Shown: positions 22,019-33,361, counted from the stretch's first letter. The stretch is 64,000 nt of DNA from Batkoa obscura (GCA_030770535.1 JASVEC010000044.1:236735-300734), one strand, 5' to 3'. The notes: generated by a model from the letters alone, not told the origin. Numbers and translations: made by a program.

Positions 22019-22543
22019 CGTTATCTTTTATTTTTTATTTTATTAAAATGAATTGAAATTGCTTAGAGTCCTTCTTTTAAGATTACGTGTTTCTTGCTTG
22101 AGATTATTTACTTCAGTTTTATAGGTTTTTATTGGCTACAAATTTACTTTCTGCACTGCATTTTAAGCGAATTTACAATATCGAGTTCACTATATTTAGT
22201 TAATTTTTATTATTGGATTGTAAATTAGATAGTGGAAGTTATTTATTAGATTGATTTTTAAATAGTAAATTTATTTACTTGTAATAGTACATAAAAAAAG
22301 TAATAATAAAGTTAGAAACGTTTATACCTAAATTCTTAATATTATATTTTATTTAATAAAAGCAAACTGTTATATTACTGACAAAATTTAATGATAGAGT
22401 TGGTTTCAAGCCTAAAAAACGAGTGGAAGGCAACTAAAATATACAATAAATTTAAACAAACAAACAATATTAAAAAGCTATATAAAGAAGTGTATCAACA
22501 TTAAAAAATATACCAAAATAGCTTCTATTTCTATTTAATAACA
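22019..22543. other. Intergenic spacer
   Basis: 5' flank of Rpt5 and 3' flank of Rrp45, both on the minus strand. No motif recognised. Confidence 0.5.
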
Positions 22544-23620
22544 TTAAGCGCCAATCTGTTCTTTATGACTTTCTTTTAACTTTTCAATAAATTGTTTAGA
22601 AATAGTAGCTGTAAGCTGATTACATCTTATTAATTGTTCAGGCTCAAGTGGTGTACCACCTGGTTTTGAAAAGGCACAAATTTCTTGAAATAAATTCATC
22701 GATATAGAAAGTGTACCATCTTTAATTTGTTCTTCAATATTGGTTGGGTCAACAACGAATTGTTCACTATAAAAAATCATCAAAACCTTTTACTTATTTT
22801 AGTAATATTCATGTTAGTAGTCTTACCCTTGATTAAAAAATGCAAAGGTTACTGAAACTGGAAAATGGTGAATGGTTAATGGAATTAATGCTTTTTCTTG
22901 GGCTGTATGCTAATAAAGTTAATACATTATAAAAATAAAGCTTATTATTTTATTTACGATGGTAAACTCGTCACCTTGTACAGTAACGTCAGGACGACGA
23001 AAGTGTAAGAGGGAAGCTAAAGTAGCCAAACAACCAGCATCAATTAGATTACCATCATGATTATTGAAATGTAAATCAACTCTAATTTCAAATACCTAAA
23101 TCTTTATAAGACAAACACGACTTTATGAAAAAAAAAATACTTTTTCTCCAGCTTTAATACACAAGCTTTCCAAATCTAAAGCCCTCGATTTTTTAATTGT
23201 TTTTTCTAAAAATCGAGAAATAGCTATTTCTTCATCGGATGATCTATTTAAACGTTAAATCATTATATTTTAATTTATTAACACTTACTTTCCAAGTTCA
23301 TATTTAACATTTGAGATGGGGTGTAATTCCGAAAAAATTTTAAGAATACCTTCAGAACCTCTAGTTTCTCTAGGAGTTACCACTGTACATGAAGTTCTTG
23401 CTAAAACCCTATTTATTTATTGAATTTGAAATTTGACTATTTAAATTAATAATTACTTTGTTTTTCCTAATTGGATAGATACTGAACCATAAACTTTTTT
23501 ATCATAAACTATATGTATTTCACGAACATCATATTTTCCACGTCCATCAGAGCGTTTGCCTTTAGCTACACTCTTCAATAAAAATTCTTTTTCGTTTTCA
23601 CTTAATGTGTTGAATACCAT
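22544..23620 (-). CDS. RRP45: Exosome core subunit Rrp45 (EXOSC9)
   Basis: Non-catalytic RNase PH-type subunit of the nine-subunit RNA exosome ring. Six exons on the minus strand: 23457-23620, 23289-23408, 23141-23243, 22958-23095, 22827-22909 and 22544-22766, 276 aa, all phases consistent. Sequence in order: LLKSVAKGKRSDGRGKYDVR, VYGSVSIQLGKTKVLART, TPRETRGSEGILKIFSELHP, EIAISRFLEKTIKKSRALD, VFEIRVDLHFNNHDGNLIDA and PIERE-equivalent region IPLTIHHFPVSVTFAFF, then FVVDPTNIEEQIKDGTLSIS. This is the EXOSC9 pattern. It ends shortly after the RNase PH fold and lacks the long C-terminal tail of the human protein, as in yeast. The product works in nuclear and cytoplasmic 3'-5' RNA decay and processing. 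Confidence 0.93.
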
Positions 23621-23750
23621 TTTAACACAATTTTGATATTTTTATTTTTTTACTATTAGTAGGCTATGATTTAATTTGAGGATTTTTATTGGTTAATTCA
23701 AGTATTTGAATAGAATTTTAGATCTATTTACTTTAGTTTATTTTTTCAAT

Positions 23751-24927
23751 ATGAAAACCAACCATTTGGAATTTTGGGGCAATGCTACAAATATGAATTT
23801 GAATAATATTGTTTATTCAAATATCAAATTATCTATGTATTATAAATCATTAAGGTAGTATCTTATCAAAAGTTTTTTAAAAAAGAAGCTAATAATTTAA
23901 ATAGTGAAATCACTGAAGTTCATGAGCTTATTGATGAGATTTATAATTCAGGTAAAACTATAGTGTTAATTATCATAATAATATTAACTAAATTTGTATT
24001 TTTAAATAATCAATAGTGGATTATTTAGGTATGTTTTAAGTAAGAAAATTGCAATTGAACTTTAGAATTGAGTTTAAACTAATTTTTTAATTTAACAGAA
24101 CCTTTTACAACCGGTTCAGTACCTTCAAGTTGCTATTGTTTATTATTTAAAATGTGGAATATGAAACTTAATGGTAAACAGATACGTACTTTTGTGGATA
24201 GTAAGGACTCGCCGTAAGATATATTTTTAAAACTAGCTTTAACATACTAAGGAATTTCAATAGTTATATTCGTGCATTAGGGTTTCTTTATCTTCGTTAT
24301 GTTTGTAAACCAGAGAATATTTGGGCTTGGTTTGAGGACTACTTAGAAGATGAAGAGAGCTTAAATCTAACAAAAGGCCCTAATCATAAAATAATGTAAT
24401 TAATCATTTTTAAAAGTAATTCAAAAACTAATTTCTTTAGTACAATTGGTAAATTATGTCGCTTATTATTAGAAGATATGAAATTTTGTGGTACTTTATT
24501 ACCTCGTATACCAGTACCAATTGCTCGACAAATTGAAAAGTCATTAGGTGAAAAGAACAACAATGAAAAGTAAATTTTATTTGTATTTAATTAGTCAACT
24601 TATTAGTTATGTCTTAGGAAAGAAAGTAAATACAAGAATAGATCACGATCTCCAGATAATCTGAGAAGACACCGTTCACCAGATAGAAGAAGACGTCGAT
24701 CACCTTCACCTCACCGTCATAGACGAGATTCCAGATCACCAGATCATCGACGCTCACGTAATTATGATCGAAGGGATCGTTCCCGCTCTAGGTCCCCTAG
24801 ATCTAGCCATCGTTATCCAGATTCCAAAAGAGACTATTATGATAGAGAGTCAAGAAGTGCAAGTGGAAATGGAAATCAAGATTCTAAAGGGTATAAAGAA
24901 ACTAGAAGTATTCGTAGATATGATTAA
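23751..24927 (+). CDS. PRP38B: Pre-mRNA-splicing factor 38, PRP38B type, with RS tail
   Basis: Spliceosomal protein of the PRP38 family. Seven exons: 23751-23854, 23905-23951, 24017-24028, 24099-24213, 24264-24395, 24441-24569 and 24618-24927, 282 aa. The PRP38 domain reads NIVYSNIKLSMYYKSL, EITEVHELIDEIYNSVDYLE, PFTTGSVPSSCYCLLFKMW, then IRALGFLYLRYVCKPENIW, ITIGKLCRLLLED and GTLLPRIPVPIARQIEKSL, matching the PRP38B signature (DEIYYQV..EPW..GS; SPYIRALGF; PRIPVPVQKQIE). The third exon is only 12 nt (Val-Asp-Tyr-Leu joined to Glu). After residue ~195 the chain is an Arg/Ser/His tail (RSRSPDNLRRHRSPDRRRRR) typical of SR-type factors. Its start is 130 bp from the divergent Rrp45 start, so the two RNA-processing genes probably share a promoter region. 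Confidence 0.9.
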
Positions 24928-25451
24928 AAATTGAAGGATTTTGTAGTAAAATTCAATGTATTTAAACACTGTACTGCATTCTCTATTTAGTCTTCTACAA
25001 TAAAATTGCTAGATATCGTGTTAGATAGTATTGTTGCTTATTAAAATTAATTTTATAGTAATAGTCTTATTTAATTATATTTCATAAATTATAAACCATT
25101 TTGCTATCTAAATGAAATTTTAGACAGGGACTCAAAAAAGATGTTTGTCTTAAATAAGTTTAAATAACCGAGATCATTTAATAGTACAATAAAAATAAAT
25201 AACTATGACTTTGATTCCTATAAAGATAATCACGATCTCACCATCTATAGTCACCCTTTACTCATAAACTTATTAATAATTCATACTCAAATCATCAGAT
25301 TATATTAACGTTATAAACATGATCTTATAAATACACTACCAATCATACTCACTAAATGTGACTTATGACATCATCTGATTTTAAATGGTAAATTAAGCTC
25401 AGAAACAAAACATATAAAATGAAATAATGAAATATTTTTCATAAGAATAAG
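24928..25451. other. Intergenic spacer
   Basis: Between PRP38B and sulfiredoxin, both on the plus strand. AT-rich; no repeat or RNA gene seen. Confidence 0.5.
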
Positions 25452-25932
25452 ATGGATTACAAAGCAAGCGTACCAAGCATTGTGAATAAAAAAAGAAAAT
25501 TAGATGTTGAAGAAGGTATTTTTTTTGAAACTATGCCGTTTCATATGACTGAAGAGCAAACTATATCACCTGGAGAACCTCAAAATTCAAGTGTGGAGAT
25601 ACATAACATACCATTGAATGTAGTCTGCAGACCAATACCTCCTGTTCTTGATGATTCTAAAGTCGAGATATTTAGAAGAGATCTGGAAGTAAATCTTTTC
25701 AAAAAAACTTGAAAGTAAAGTTAAACTTTTTTATTAGAATGGTGCCGACTTTCCACCCATTGATGTACATGAAATAGAACATGAGGGGAACTTTTATTAC
25801 TATGCTTTTGGAGGTTGTCATAGATGGAGGGCTCATCAACTTTCAGGCAAGCAAAGCATCAAGGCGAAGATCATCCCTACTGATAAAAAAGTGCTCAATA
25901 TTTACCTTGGGGCCTCAAATCCTTTCAAATAA
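25452..25932 (+). CDS. SRX1: Sulfiredoxin
   Basis: ATP-dependent reductase that repairs over-oxidised (sulfinic) 2-Cys peroxiredoxins. Two exons, 25452-25688 and 25738-25932, 143 aa. The core is clear: NIPLNVVCRPIPPVLDDSKV, then across the intron NGADFPPIDVHEIE, GNFYYYAFGGCHRWRAHQL with the catalytic Cys in FGGCHR, and AKIIPTDKKVLNIYLGASNP. The first ~50 residues form a Lys/Arg- and Glu-containing extension (NKKRKLDVEEG) absent from the minimal yeast enzyme; its basic cluster resembles a nuclear-localisation patch, which is speculative. Family activity is inferred from the intact catalytic motif. Confidence 0.92.
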
Positions 25933-26043
25933 TTCCTATTAAACTTTCAATGTATTTTTTCATATTTTTGAGCTTTTAACCAATTATAATTTAGTTCACT
26001 AATTTTAAAGTGATATCTTTTTTAAATTCCAAAGGTTGGAATA

Positions 26044-27712
26044 ATGTATTTGAAATTATTCGCGCTATCATCAGCGTTAAAAGTGCTGCTGTTTAATGGA
26101 TAGTAAATTGAAAAGTTATATAACATGAAATAAAATATTTAAACTTTAATAGTCATTCCACCGATTTTGAAGTTCATAGAAATTGGCTAGCGATTACATA
26201 TAGTCTTCCGATAAATCAATGGTACTATGAAGTAAGTAATAATTAGAAGCTAATGAAATAGAGTTGTAATTATGAAATCCAGAAAACAAGTGAATGGACA
26301 TTAGATTATCCTCCATTTTTTGCATGGTTTGAATATTGTTTATCACATTTTGCTAAGCATTTTGATCCTAAAATGTTAGTGATTAATAATTTGAATTATA
26401 AATCTACTGGAACTATTTATTTTCAACGATTTTCGGTTATCGTTTCGGAACTAGTGCTAATATATGCTTTGTATAGGTATTTACTTATATTATATATCAA
26501 CATTTATTACAATTTCGTTTTTAAAACTTAGACTTTCAAATCTTAAGGAATATAAATCAAATAGCTTAAGTAAAATAATGGTCGTCCTTACTTTTTTGAA
26601 TCCATGTTTATTAATTGTGGATCATATTCATTTTCAGTATAACGGTTTTATGTTCGGTATATTATTGTTGTCCTTGGTAGAAGCTATTCAAGTAACTTTA
26701 GTTGTTTTGCTATTTATAATATTAAATTCAATTGCAATTCTAGACTAATTACATTTCCAGTGGTATTTTGTTTGCGATACTACTAAACTTTAAACACATT
26801 TTTTTATACCTTGCACCCGCCTATTTTGTTTTCTTACTTAGAGCTTACTGTATGAATGTCAACCAAGGAGGTTTAGCAATAGTCAGTTTTTTGAAAAGGT
26901 TGAGTTTATTGGGCTTATGTGTCATTTTCGTATTCTTGATTTCCCTATTTCCATTTGTTTATTATGAACAATTGCCCCAACTACTTTCAAGGTTATTTCC
27001 ATTTCAGCGAGGATTATCACATGCTTATTGGGCACCTAATGTATGGGCAGTTTATTCCTTTATTGATCGATGCTTATTATTTATATTATCGAAATATGAT
27101 TCAAGTTACCAAAATGTGGCATCCGTTACTCGAGGCTTAGTTGGGGACGTTCAATTCGGTATCTTACCTCAAATTTTACCTAAACATACCTTTATACTTA
27201 CTTTATTGGCCCAATTACCCATTCTAGTTAAACTATGGATTAACCCAAATACCAAAAATTTTCTAAACTCAATTGTTTTATGTGGATTCGGCTCCTATCT
27301 TTTTGGTTGGCATGTGCATGAAAAAGCAATTATGATGGTTTTGTTACCATTGAGCTTCATATGTATTGAGAACAGAAAGTTAAGAGCATTTCATCTCTTC
27401 ATCAATGTGGTAGCCAATTTTTCGCTACTTCCCTTAGTATTTTACAAGTTGGAATCTATTATTGTTAGTATTATTTTACTTATTTGGGCTATTTGTGCCT
27501 CCTCTTTACTTAATTCAGTACCATCATCTATTTTGATTAAAGTTTATTATGCTGGTTTCGCGGGGCTTAATGCTATTTTATTAGTTAGCTTTTTTGAAGT
27601 AGATATGTTTTTGAAATATTCATTTTTACCCCTACTTTTAACTTCAATCTATTGTGCTATTGGTATCATTGGCTCTTGGGCTTACTTTTATTTTTATGCT
27701 CTTAAATTGTAG
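26044..27712 (+). CDS. ALG8: Dolichyl-P-Glc:Glc1Man9GlcNAc2-PP-dolichol glucosyltransferase ALG8
   Basis: ER multi-pass glucosyltransferase (GT57) that adds the second glucose to the lipid-linked oligosaccharide. Five exons: 26044-26102, 26153-26231, 26283-26476, 26532-26691 and 26744-27712, 486 aa. Motifs in order: [20 protein letters not shown] with the candidate catalytic Asp24 (first luminal loop), [91 protein letters not shown] and [20 protein letters not shown]. All are ALG8-type rather than ALG6-type ([18 protein letters not shown]). About a dozen hydrophobic segments. It is the first of three related copies here: an intact but divergent paralogue follows at 28183 and a decayed copy at about 30680. 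Confidence 0.94.
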
Positions 27713-28182
27713 AGTTTTTATGCTTGAGGATGAATTTTTAGCAGATTTTGGTAGTGAAATAATATGACAATTGCTTCTTTAGTGCTATTTTGGGTTATGT
27801 TGCTTTTTAAATCTAATAAAAGCATCACTTGATAAATTGGAAAGAGCATATATGGGGTTCAAATATTCAAATAGTAATTTAATGGAATCATGTTTACATC
27901 ATTAAGTTTTACTTAGAACTAAAAACAATCCATAAAATGTAAGTTCTTAAAAAATCTTATCCAAAAACATAATGTTCTAAAGTAAGAGAGATATTTACTA
28001 AAATAAGCCATGAGCTAAAAAAATTTATCCAATTAAAAATGATGACTTGAAAGCAGCCAATTACCTTAAGTCATATATTGAATATAGAAAATAAGAAAAA
28101 TAAAAAATAAAAATAAAAAAATATAAAGCTATTTATTTTGTTTGTTTCGTTCTTAATTTCATTTCGAAAGTATTATTAAAAC
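27713..28182. other. Spacer between ALG8 and its paralogue
   Basis: AT-rich, no gene or repeat recognised. Confidence 0.5.
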
Positions 28183-29957
28183 ATGATAAAAAACTATCAT
28201 TATTACACCATGCTATCCGTAGTCACTAGAATGCTGTTAATGCAGTTTAGGTAAGTTTATTATGGTTTAAACTCAAGGTGATAACTAATAAATGAATATT
28301 TAGTTTATACAAACAGCCTATTATTATAACTAATAATATAACAAGTTTAGACATATATAATCATGTAATTTATAATTTGTAAAATAAATCAAAGTAATTA
28401 ACAATAATTTAATAGAAGGAGAGTATTTGCGAATTAGGGAATAATATGAGTGAATGGGTGAAATACACTATTGATTATATTCATTTTTTATTTCGATTAA
28501 TAGCTATTAATCTCAATTTGAATGAATTTCATATCAAATTAATTCAATTTGTATTTTATGATTTTATATTTATTTATTCTTTAATTAAGTAAGTTTTTTC
28601 AAATATTTTAAATATTAAACTAACTTTATAAAATAGATATTTTGAATCTAATACCATCAAAAGAATTCAAAAACATAACCCGTTGATATATTTAATTGTA
28701 TTGAATCATTGCTTATTGACTATAAAAAGTGATAATTATTATTATGGTTTATTAGCTGGGACGTTATTATTATCTTTAAGAGAAATGATTCAGGTAATAA
28801 AATTTATTTCAATTAAAATAATCAAAATAATTTTAATCTCGTAGGGAAATTACATGAATAGTAGTTTATTATTTAGTATTTTGATAAATTTAAATGATTT
28901 ATTTATATATCTACTACCTACTTACATCATCTATTTATCAGCCCCATTTGTCAAATTAATTCAAAGCACTAGAAGCTCAATTCCCTTTTACAAATTGATA
29001 TTTCTATTAATGAACATTTATTTACTTACTATAAATTCCACACACATTAATAATATACTTTACCTATCCAATGATTCTTTTGCTCAATTATTTCCATTTC
29101 AGACTAAGTCTCTCACTAGTCATTATCTATCTAACTTTTGGTTGATATACTCATATACAGAACATCTACTCCAGCAATTAGCTATCAAACTTTACCAACT
29201 ATCAACAAACATTCCTTATTTTGAAAAATTTTATACTTGTTTTTTCCCAATATCAAATCAGAAGCCGTTCTACTCTTATGAAGATGCATTATATTTACTA
29301 CTTACAGACCCTCATGTAAATACTGTATTTGATATGTTTAGTAAAGCGATGCCTAAATCTCCTGAGGAGTATAACTATTTACTTGAGATTGTCAAGCTAG
29401 TTCAATTCAAGTGGTTGGCTCAAATTTATCCTAATATTGTGATATGGTCTGGCATGTTGATTCAAATACCCAGTTTATGTCAATTAATATGTAGGCGAAA
29501 TAAGCAATTTTTTATTAATTGTGTATGTATCAGTTTGTTTTCAATTAGTTTATTTCAGTATGTTAGATTTGAGAATTTGATGGGTTATTTGCTAATGATA
29601 ATAAGTGCTTTGTACATTTCAGCGGATAGCGGCAAATGTAACTTTATTTATCTAGGTTGCAATCTATTAGTGGCCTGCTATTATTTACTTGAAGTCAATG
29701 ATATTAATGTGTTTTTGACTGTTACTTTATTAGTAATAATAACGACTTGTTTAATTTATTTTACTAAACATTCAATTGTAATCAGCAATTTCTATTTAGT
29801 TTTGGTTATCATTTTAGTAATGCCAATTGTGGAACATTTACTTTACCTTCTAGATGTTGAGATTTTGAAATTGCCATTTTATTTCAACCCACTTTGCATT
29901 GCCCTTGTTCACACTTTGCTTTTTGTTAAGCTTTGTTATTCCATGATTTTTGAATAA
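28183..29957 (+). CDS. Divergent ALG8-like protein, probable non-catalytic paralogue
   Basis: Tandem relative of ALG8. Best model has five exons: 28183-28250, 28304-28364, 28416-28588, 28637-28793 and 28845-29957, 523 aa. Its four introns fall at phases 2, 0, 2, 0, the same as ALG8, which supports the two weak upstream exons; a minimal model would start at the ATG at 28446. Alignment runs through IYSLIKYFES, GLLAGTLLLSLREMIQGNYM, LFSILINLNDLFIYLLPTYI and AQLFPFQTKSLTSHYLSNFW. Family motifs are lost: DYPP is [13 protein letters not shown] is [19 protein letters not shown] is KSLTSHYLSN, WHVHEKA is YVRFENL. An Asp matching ALG8 Asp24 may remain in SLDIYNH, but the loop after it is short. The long intact frame suggests selection for a protein, though not for glucosyl transfer. 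Function unknown. Confidence 0.7.
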
Positions 29958-30249
29958 TAAATAATAAATAATAAGTAATCATTTGAGTATAAAATACGTA
30001 TTTGAATTTCAATCAAACTGATAAATAAATAAATTTATTAAATTTAGTGTCAATTCTAACACTCTAATTTTTATAGCCTTAGCTTAACATTTAATTAACT
30101 GAAATGAATTCTATCTTCCACCAGGATACAAAACATAAATGAAGGAAAAAAATTGGTAATAAAAAGGTGAAAATAAAATTTTAAATTTCTTAATTTTCAG
30201 CTTAAAGAATATAAAGAATACCACTTTATACTCATTATTCCTTTAATAT

Positions 30250-30445
30250 GATGTAAAGAAGATCACCTATATGACTATGTAAACGCAGCAGTACATATTG
30301 CTGAAGATAGAGGTAAAACAATAATCAATAGAGGGTTAATTGTACTCCATGAACTGAATTATGTTAACTTTTTAAAATTATTGAGCTTATTAAAAGTCAA
30401 CAACGTCGTCCGTGTAATGGACTTCGCCATTTTTAAGTAATATAA
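30250..30445 (+). pseudogene. Decayed fragment of a COG2907-type flavoprotein
   Basis: A ~65-codon stretch reads KEDHLYDYVNAAVHIAED then INRGLIVLHELNYVNFLKLL and VVRVMDFAIFK. It aligns with the N-terminal region of the intact gene at 16582-18120 (TGFIVFNELNYPNFLKFLSL; SVMSFAVSK). The Rossmann start and everything after the fragment are missing or unreadable, with a stop directly after FAIFK. It is a host-gene duplicate lying in the opposite orientation from its parent. Confidence 0.7.
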
Positions 30446-30679
30446 AGCTTAGGGTGGAGCAGGACAGATTTAATGATATTTATTATGTCAATCTACGGGT
30501 TTATTCATAATTATAGATACAACACTTGTAAAAGCTATCCCAAAATTTCAAATGAGCAACTTTAGATCAATTTTTCAGTAGTTAGTAGCTAAAAAGTAAT
30601 CATTGGAGTTAACCACTTAAAATTTCAAGACACTCTTTCTAAGCACTTCGTGAGCAAGTGACATATTAAAACTATTTAT

Positions 30680-31385
30680 ATTTCAAAGATTAGCACACGC
30701 TTACTCCAAACCAAATATATGAGGAGTCCATTATTTATAATTACGTCCCAATTATTCGTTGTGAGAAAGCGCAATCTAAGCTACCAAAATATAATAGTAA
30801 TGGCTGATAGTTAATGGGTGTATAGTCAGATTTCTATAATACCTATAGTTTTACTGATGCAAACTTTCATACTTATTTTTCTAGCTTAATATATTATTTT
30901 AATCAAATTATGGCTAAAGTCAGACATAAGGAACTTTTAAGAACAATTTTCCGTTCAAGCTTAGCCCCTACCTTTTTGACTGACATATCCGTGAAAAAAC
31001 AATCATAATTTTTTTGTTGTAATTGAGTTTTATCTTTTTTGTAAACGATAAGCTAAACGCTTTTATCCATTGATGTTATTGTACTCAACCTTTATTGCTT
31101 CTATTTTTTTCCTATGAATTAGAAACTATCATTATCAGTATAATTTTCTTATTTAGATTATTAATATATTGTCACTGCTCAATCCAATGTCATCTTCTAC
31201 GTTTACTAGAGTTCATTATACCAGGATTGCAGTGATTGGTTATGTTTTATTAGCCAGATCTACAAAGTTGTTTGCTTTTAAGACACTCCTTTTTTCCGCT
31301 GCTTTTAACTTTAATCTATTATGGCACTGATATTATCAGCCAGTGGACTTCTTTTGTTTTGTGCTTTAAAGAGACAAGCCTCTAC
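30680..31385 (+). pseudogene. ALG8: Decayed third ALG8 copy
   Basis: Scattered frames match the C-terminal half of ALG8 in order: RLAHAYSKPN (ALG8 [10 protein letters not shown]), a stretch near 30845-30920 matching the TFILTLLAQ region, HIREKTIIIFLL ([13 protein letters not shown]), NILSLLNPMSSSTFTRVHYT ([20 protein letters not shown]) and LLFSAAFNFNLLWH ([13 protein letters not shown]). Stops interrupt it at several points, e.g. near 31005-31020 inside the HxxEK segment and repeatedly after 31050, and frame changes occur between matched parts. The first half of the gene is absent. It is a dead copy of the host gene, in tandem with the two copies to its left. Confidence 0.75.
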
Positions 31386-31729
31386 GATAGAGGATGGATT
31401 TTCAATAAATCTTAATAGTAAAACAAACATAAATCATCGTTCTGATGCTATTTAGTTACTCTTATTAATAAAGTACTTTATGTAACTAGTGAAAACATTC
31501 AATGATATTCATCATTGAATAATGGAAAGTATATCGAAAATTAATATAGTGATTTTTGCACATTCATATTAATACTCCTGTATTCGTATATTAATAAGTT
31601 TTTAGTTCATAGAGTATTTAATGACTATTTTTATATTCATTAAAATTAATAGCATAGCTAATTATATTCGAAAATTTGTTAATAGTGTAATTTAAGGCAA
31701 AGTTTTCAAATTATACTTGAAGCTATTAG

Positions 31730-32280
31730 ACAGTTAAAGTGTAATCCAATTTTTTATGACATAAACGTTGGTAGGGTTCAGTAGGCTGAGAAACTATGAA
31801 AATCCTATAATAAATTACTTTATCATTCCCTCTTTTAAAAATAAAATTATATGTTAAATTTACACTATCCAAATATAATTCCAAGTCAAACTGATAAAAA
31901 TAAAACACACTCTATTAGATCTTTGAATAAGGCTCATATTCTACCAACACATTCTCTAAGCCCTATCAAAAATAGTATAACTTTTAGATTCCTTTCAAAT
32001 TTTTCCTACTTTCTAACCATGTTCAGGGTTAGAATGAGCTAGATTCTTTGAATGTGATGATAAATTTTACAAAACATTGATGATTACTTCAACAAAGACC
32101 CGAAAGCTATTATTAGTATATTCAAAAAAAACCATATGTATTGCCCCTTCTGGTATATAGTAGTCATCTATTATTTTCCTTCGCTTAGGCATTAATCTTA
32201 GTGGATCACTGTCAACTACTGACATTATCCTTAAGCCTCCATGGGTTACTGCATTAAAATAATCCTACTCAGATTTGCAC
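31730..32280 (-). pseudogene. Decayed cytochrome P450
   Basis: Minus-strand remnants resemble the C-terminal part of a P450. Near 32170-32250 DPLRLMPKRRKIIDDYYIPE matches the K-helix-to-beta region (LRLxPP...D..IPkGT). Near 31930-31990 LFLIGLRECVGRI followed by ALFKDLI resembles the haem-ligand signature (FSxGxRxCxG...A..E) with its Cys. Near 31800-31905 FDLELYLDSVNLTYNFIFKR fits the usual C-terminal strand. Stops and frame changes separate the parts (one stop directly follows CVGRI). The 5' two-thirds of a P450 is not seen. No intact P450 is present in the window. Confidence 0.5.
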
Positions 32281-32318
32281 TTACTATAAGTAATAGATTC
32301 TTTATCTGGAAACCCAAC

Positions 32319-32425
32319 ATATAGGGATGTCTTTTTTGGCTTCATTACTTTTTCCACCTTCCAAGCGCTATTTAAGTGGAGAAATTGTTAGTAAAATTGT
32401 TAGACACAAAAATACATCCCCATAT
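32319..32425 (+). mobile_element. Palindromic MITE, copy 8
   Basis: Ends TATAGGGATGTCTTTTTT / ATACATCCCCATA; core AAGCGCTATTTAAGTGGAG. First of seven copies within 2.4 kb. Confidence 0.87.
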
Positions 32426-32478
32426 ATTCCTTATTTAGTCTTTTAAAATACCACTGGCTGACCAAATAATAAATAAAG

Positions 32479-32583
32479 TATGGGAGTGTTTTTTTTGGCT
32501 TCATTACTTTTTCCATCTTTTAAGCGCTATTTGAGTGGAAAAATTATTAGTAAAATTCTTAAATACAAAAATACATCCCCGTA
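32479..32583 (+). mobile_element. Palindromic MITE, copy 9
   Basis: Ends TATGGGAGTGTTTTTT / ATACATCCCCGTA; core TTTAAGCGCTATTTGAGTGG is perfect. Only about 50 bp from copy 8. Confidence 0.88.
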
Positions 32584-32659
32584 TCCTATATCTATTAAAT
32601 AATTTACCAAAATCAGTAGTCGCTTTTGACTACCATACAAGCGAATATGAAACATTACA

Positions 32660-32764
32660 TATGGGGATGTATTTTTTTGTTTAAGAATTTTACTAATAAT
32701 CTTTCCACTCAAATAGCGCTTAAAAAGTGGAAAAGTAATGAAACCAAAAAAAACACTCCCATAT
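32660..32764 (-). mobile_element. Palindromic MITE, copy 10
   Basis: Ends TATGGGGATGTATTTTTT / AAACACTCCCATA; core CCACTCAAATAGCGCTTAAA is perfect. Opposite orientation to copy 9, 76 bp away. Confidence 0.88.
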
Positions 32765-33361
32765 CCTAGATGGAATCTAGAAACAGTCGTTTTTATAATA
32801 AAACATATTTATATTTTATTATAATTGTATATTTGATTCCTCAATAATTCCTTTTTCATTTAATTTTTTTCAGCTATTTGGGCCCTCTGTCTTAATTGAT
32901 TTATTTGAAATTGTAGCTCTATTACAATTATTTTTAGTCTTCATAACCCTTTGATGAGAAAATTAAATTTGACTAATGCTATTTTAAAAAAGGGTACTAA
33001 ATAATACATCATATAAATGTTTGACGCTACTAAATTGACAGTGATTTAAAAATGGAAACAAATATACTCATAACTTTGTAAATATTATACTTGAATAAAA
33101 TCTATCATTATACTAAAACACTTGATTTAATTGCATTATTTGATCACTTCACTATAGGATGATACTTGTCCTTTAATATATTAAGTGTGTTTCCACATAA
33201 CAGGTCTCCGACCACTTTGTAATAATATATCATAATTATTTATCGTAATGCAAAAAATTACAAAAGCGAGATAACGGAAGTAAAATAAAAGATTCATTTT
33301 TTCATTTTGAGTTGTAAGCTCATCAACTTTGCCTATAAGTATCTCAACATTGTTTTTAGAC

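Noticed and set aside
26955-27140. Second plus-strand frame inside ALG8
   Set aside because: Overlaps the last ALG8 exon in another frame, where the ALG8 frame is unmistakable.
28446-28588. ATG at 28446 as the start of the ALG8-like paralogue
   Set aside because: Possible, but two upstream exons restore the same intron phases as ALG8, so I prefer the start at 28183 and record 28446 as the alternative.
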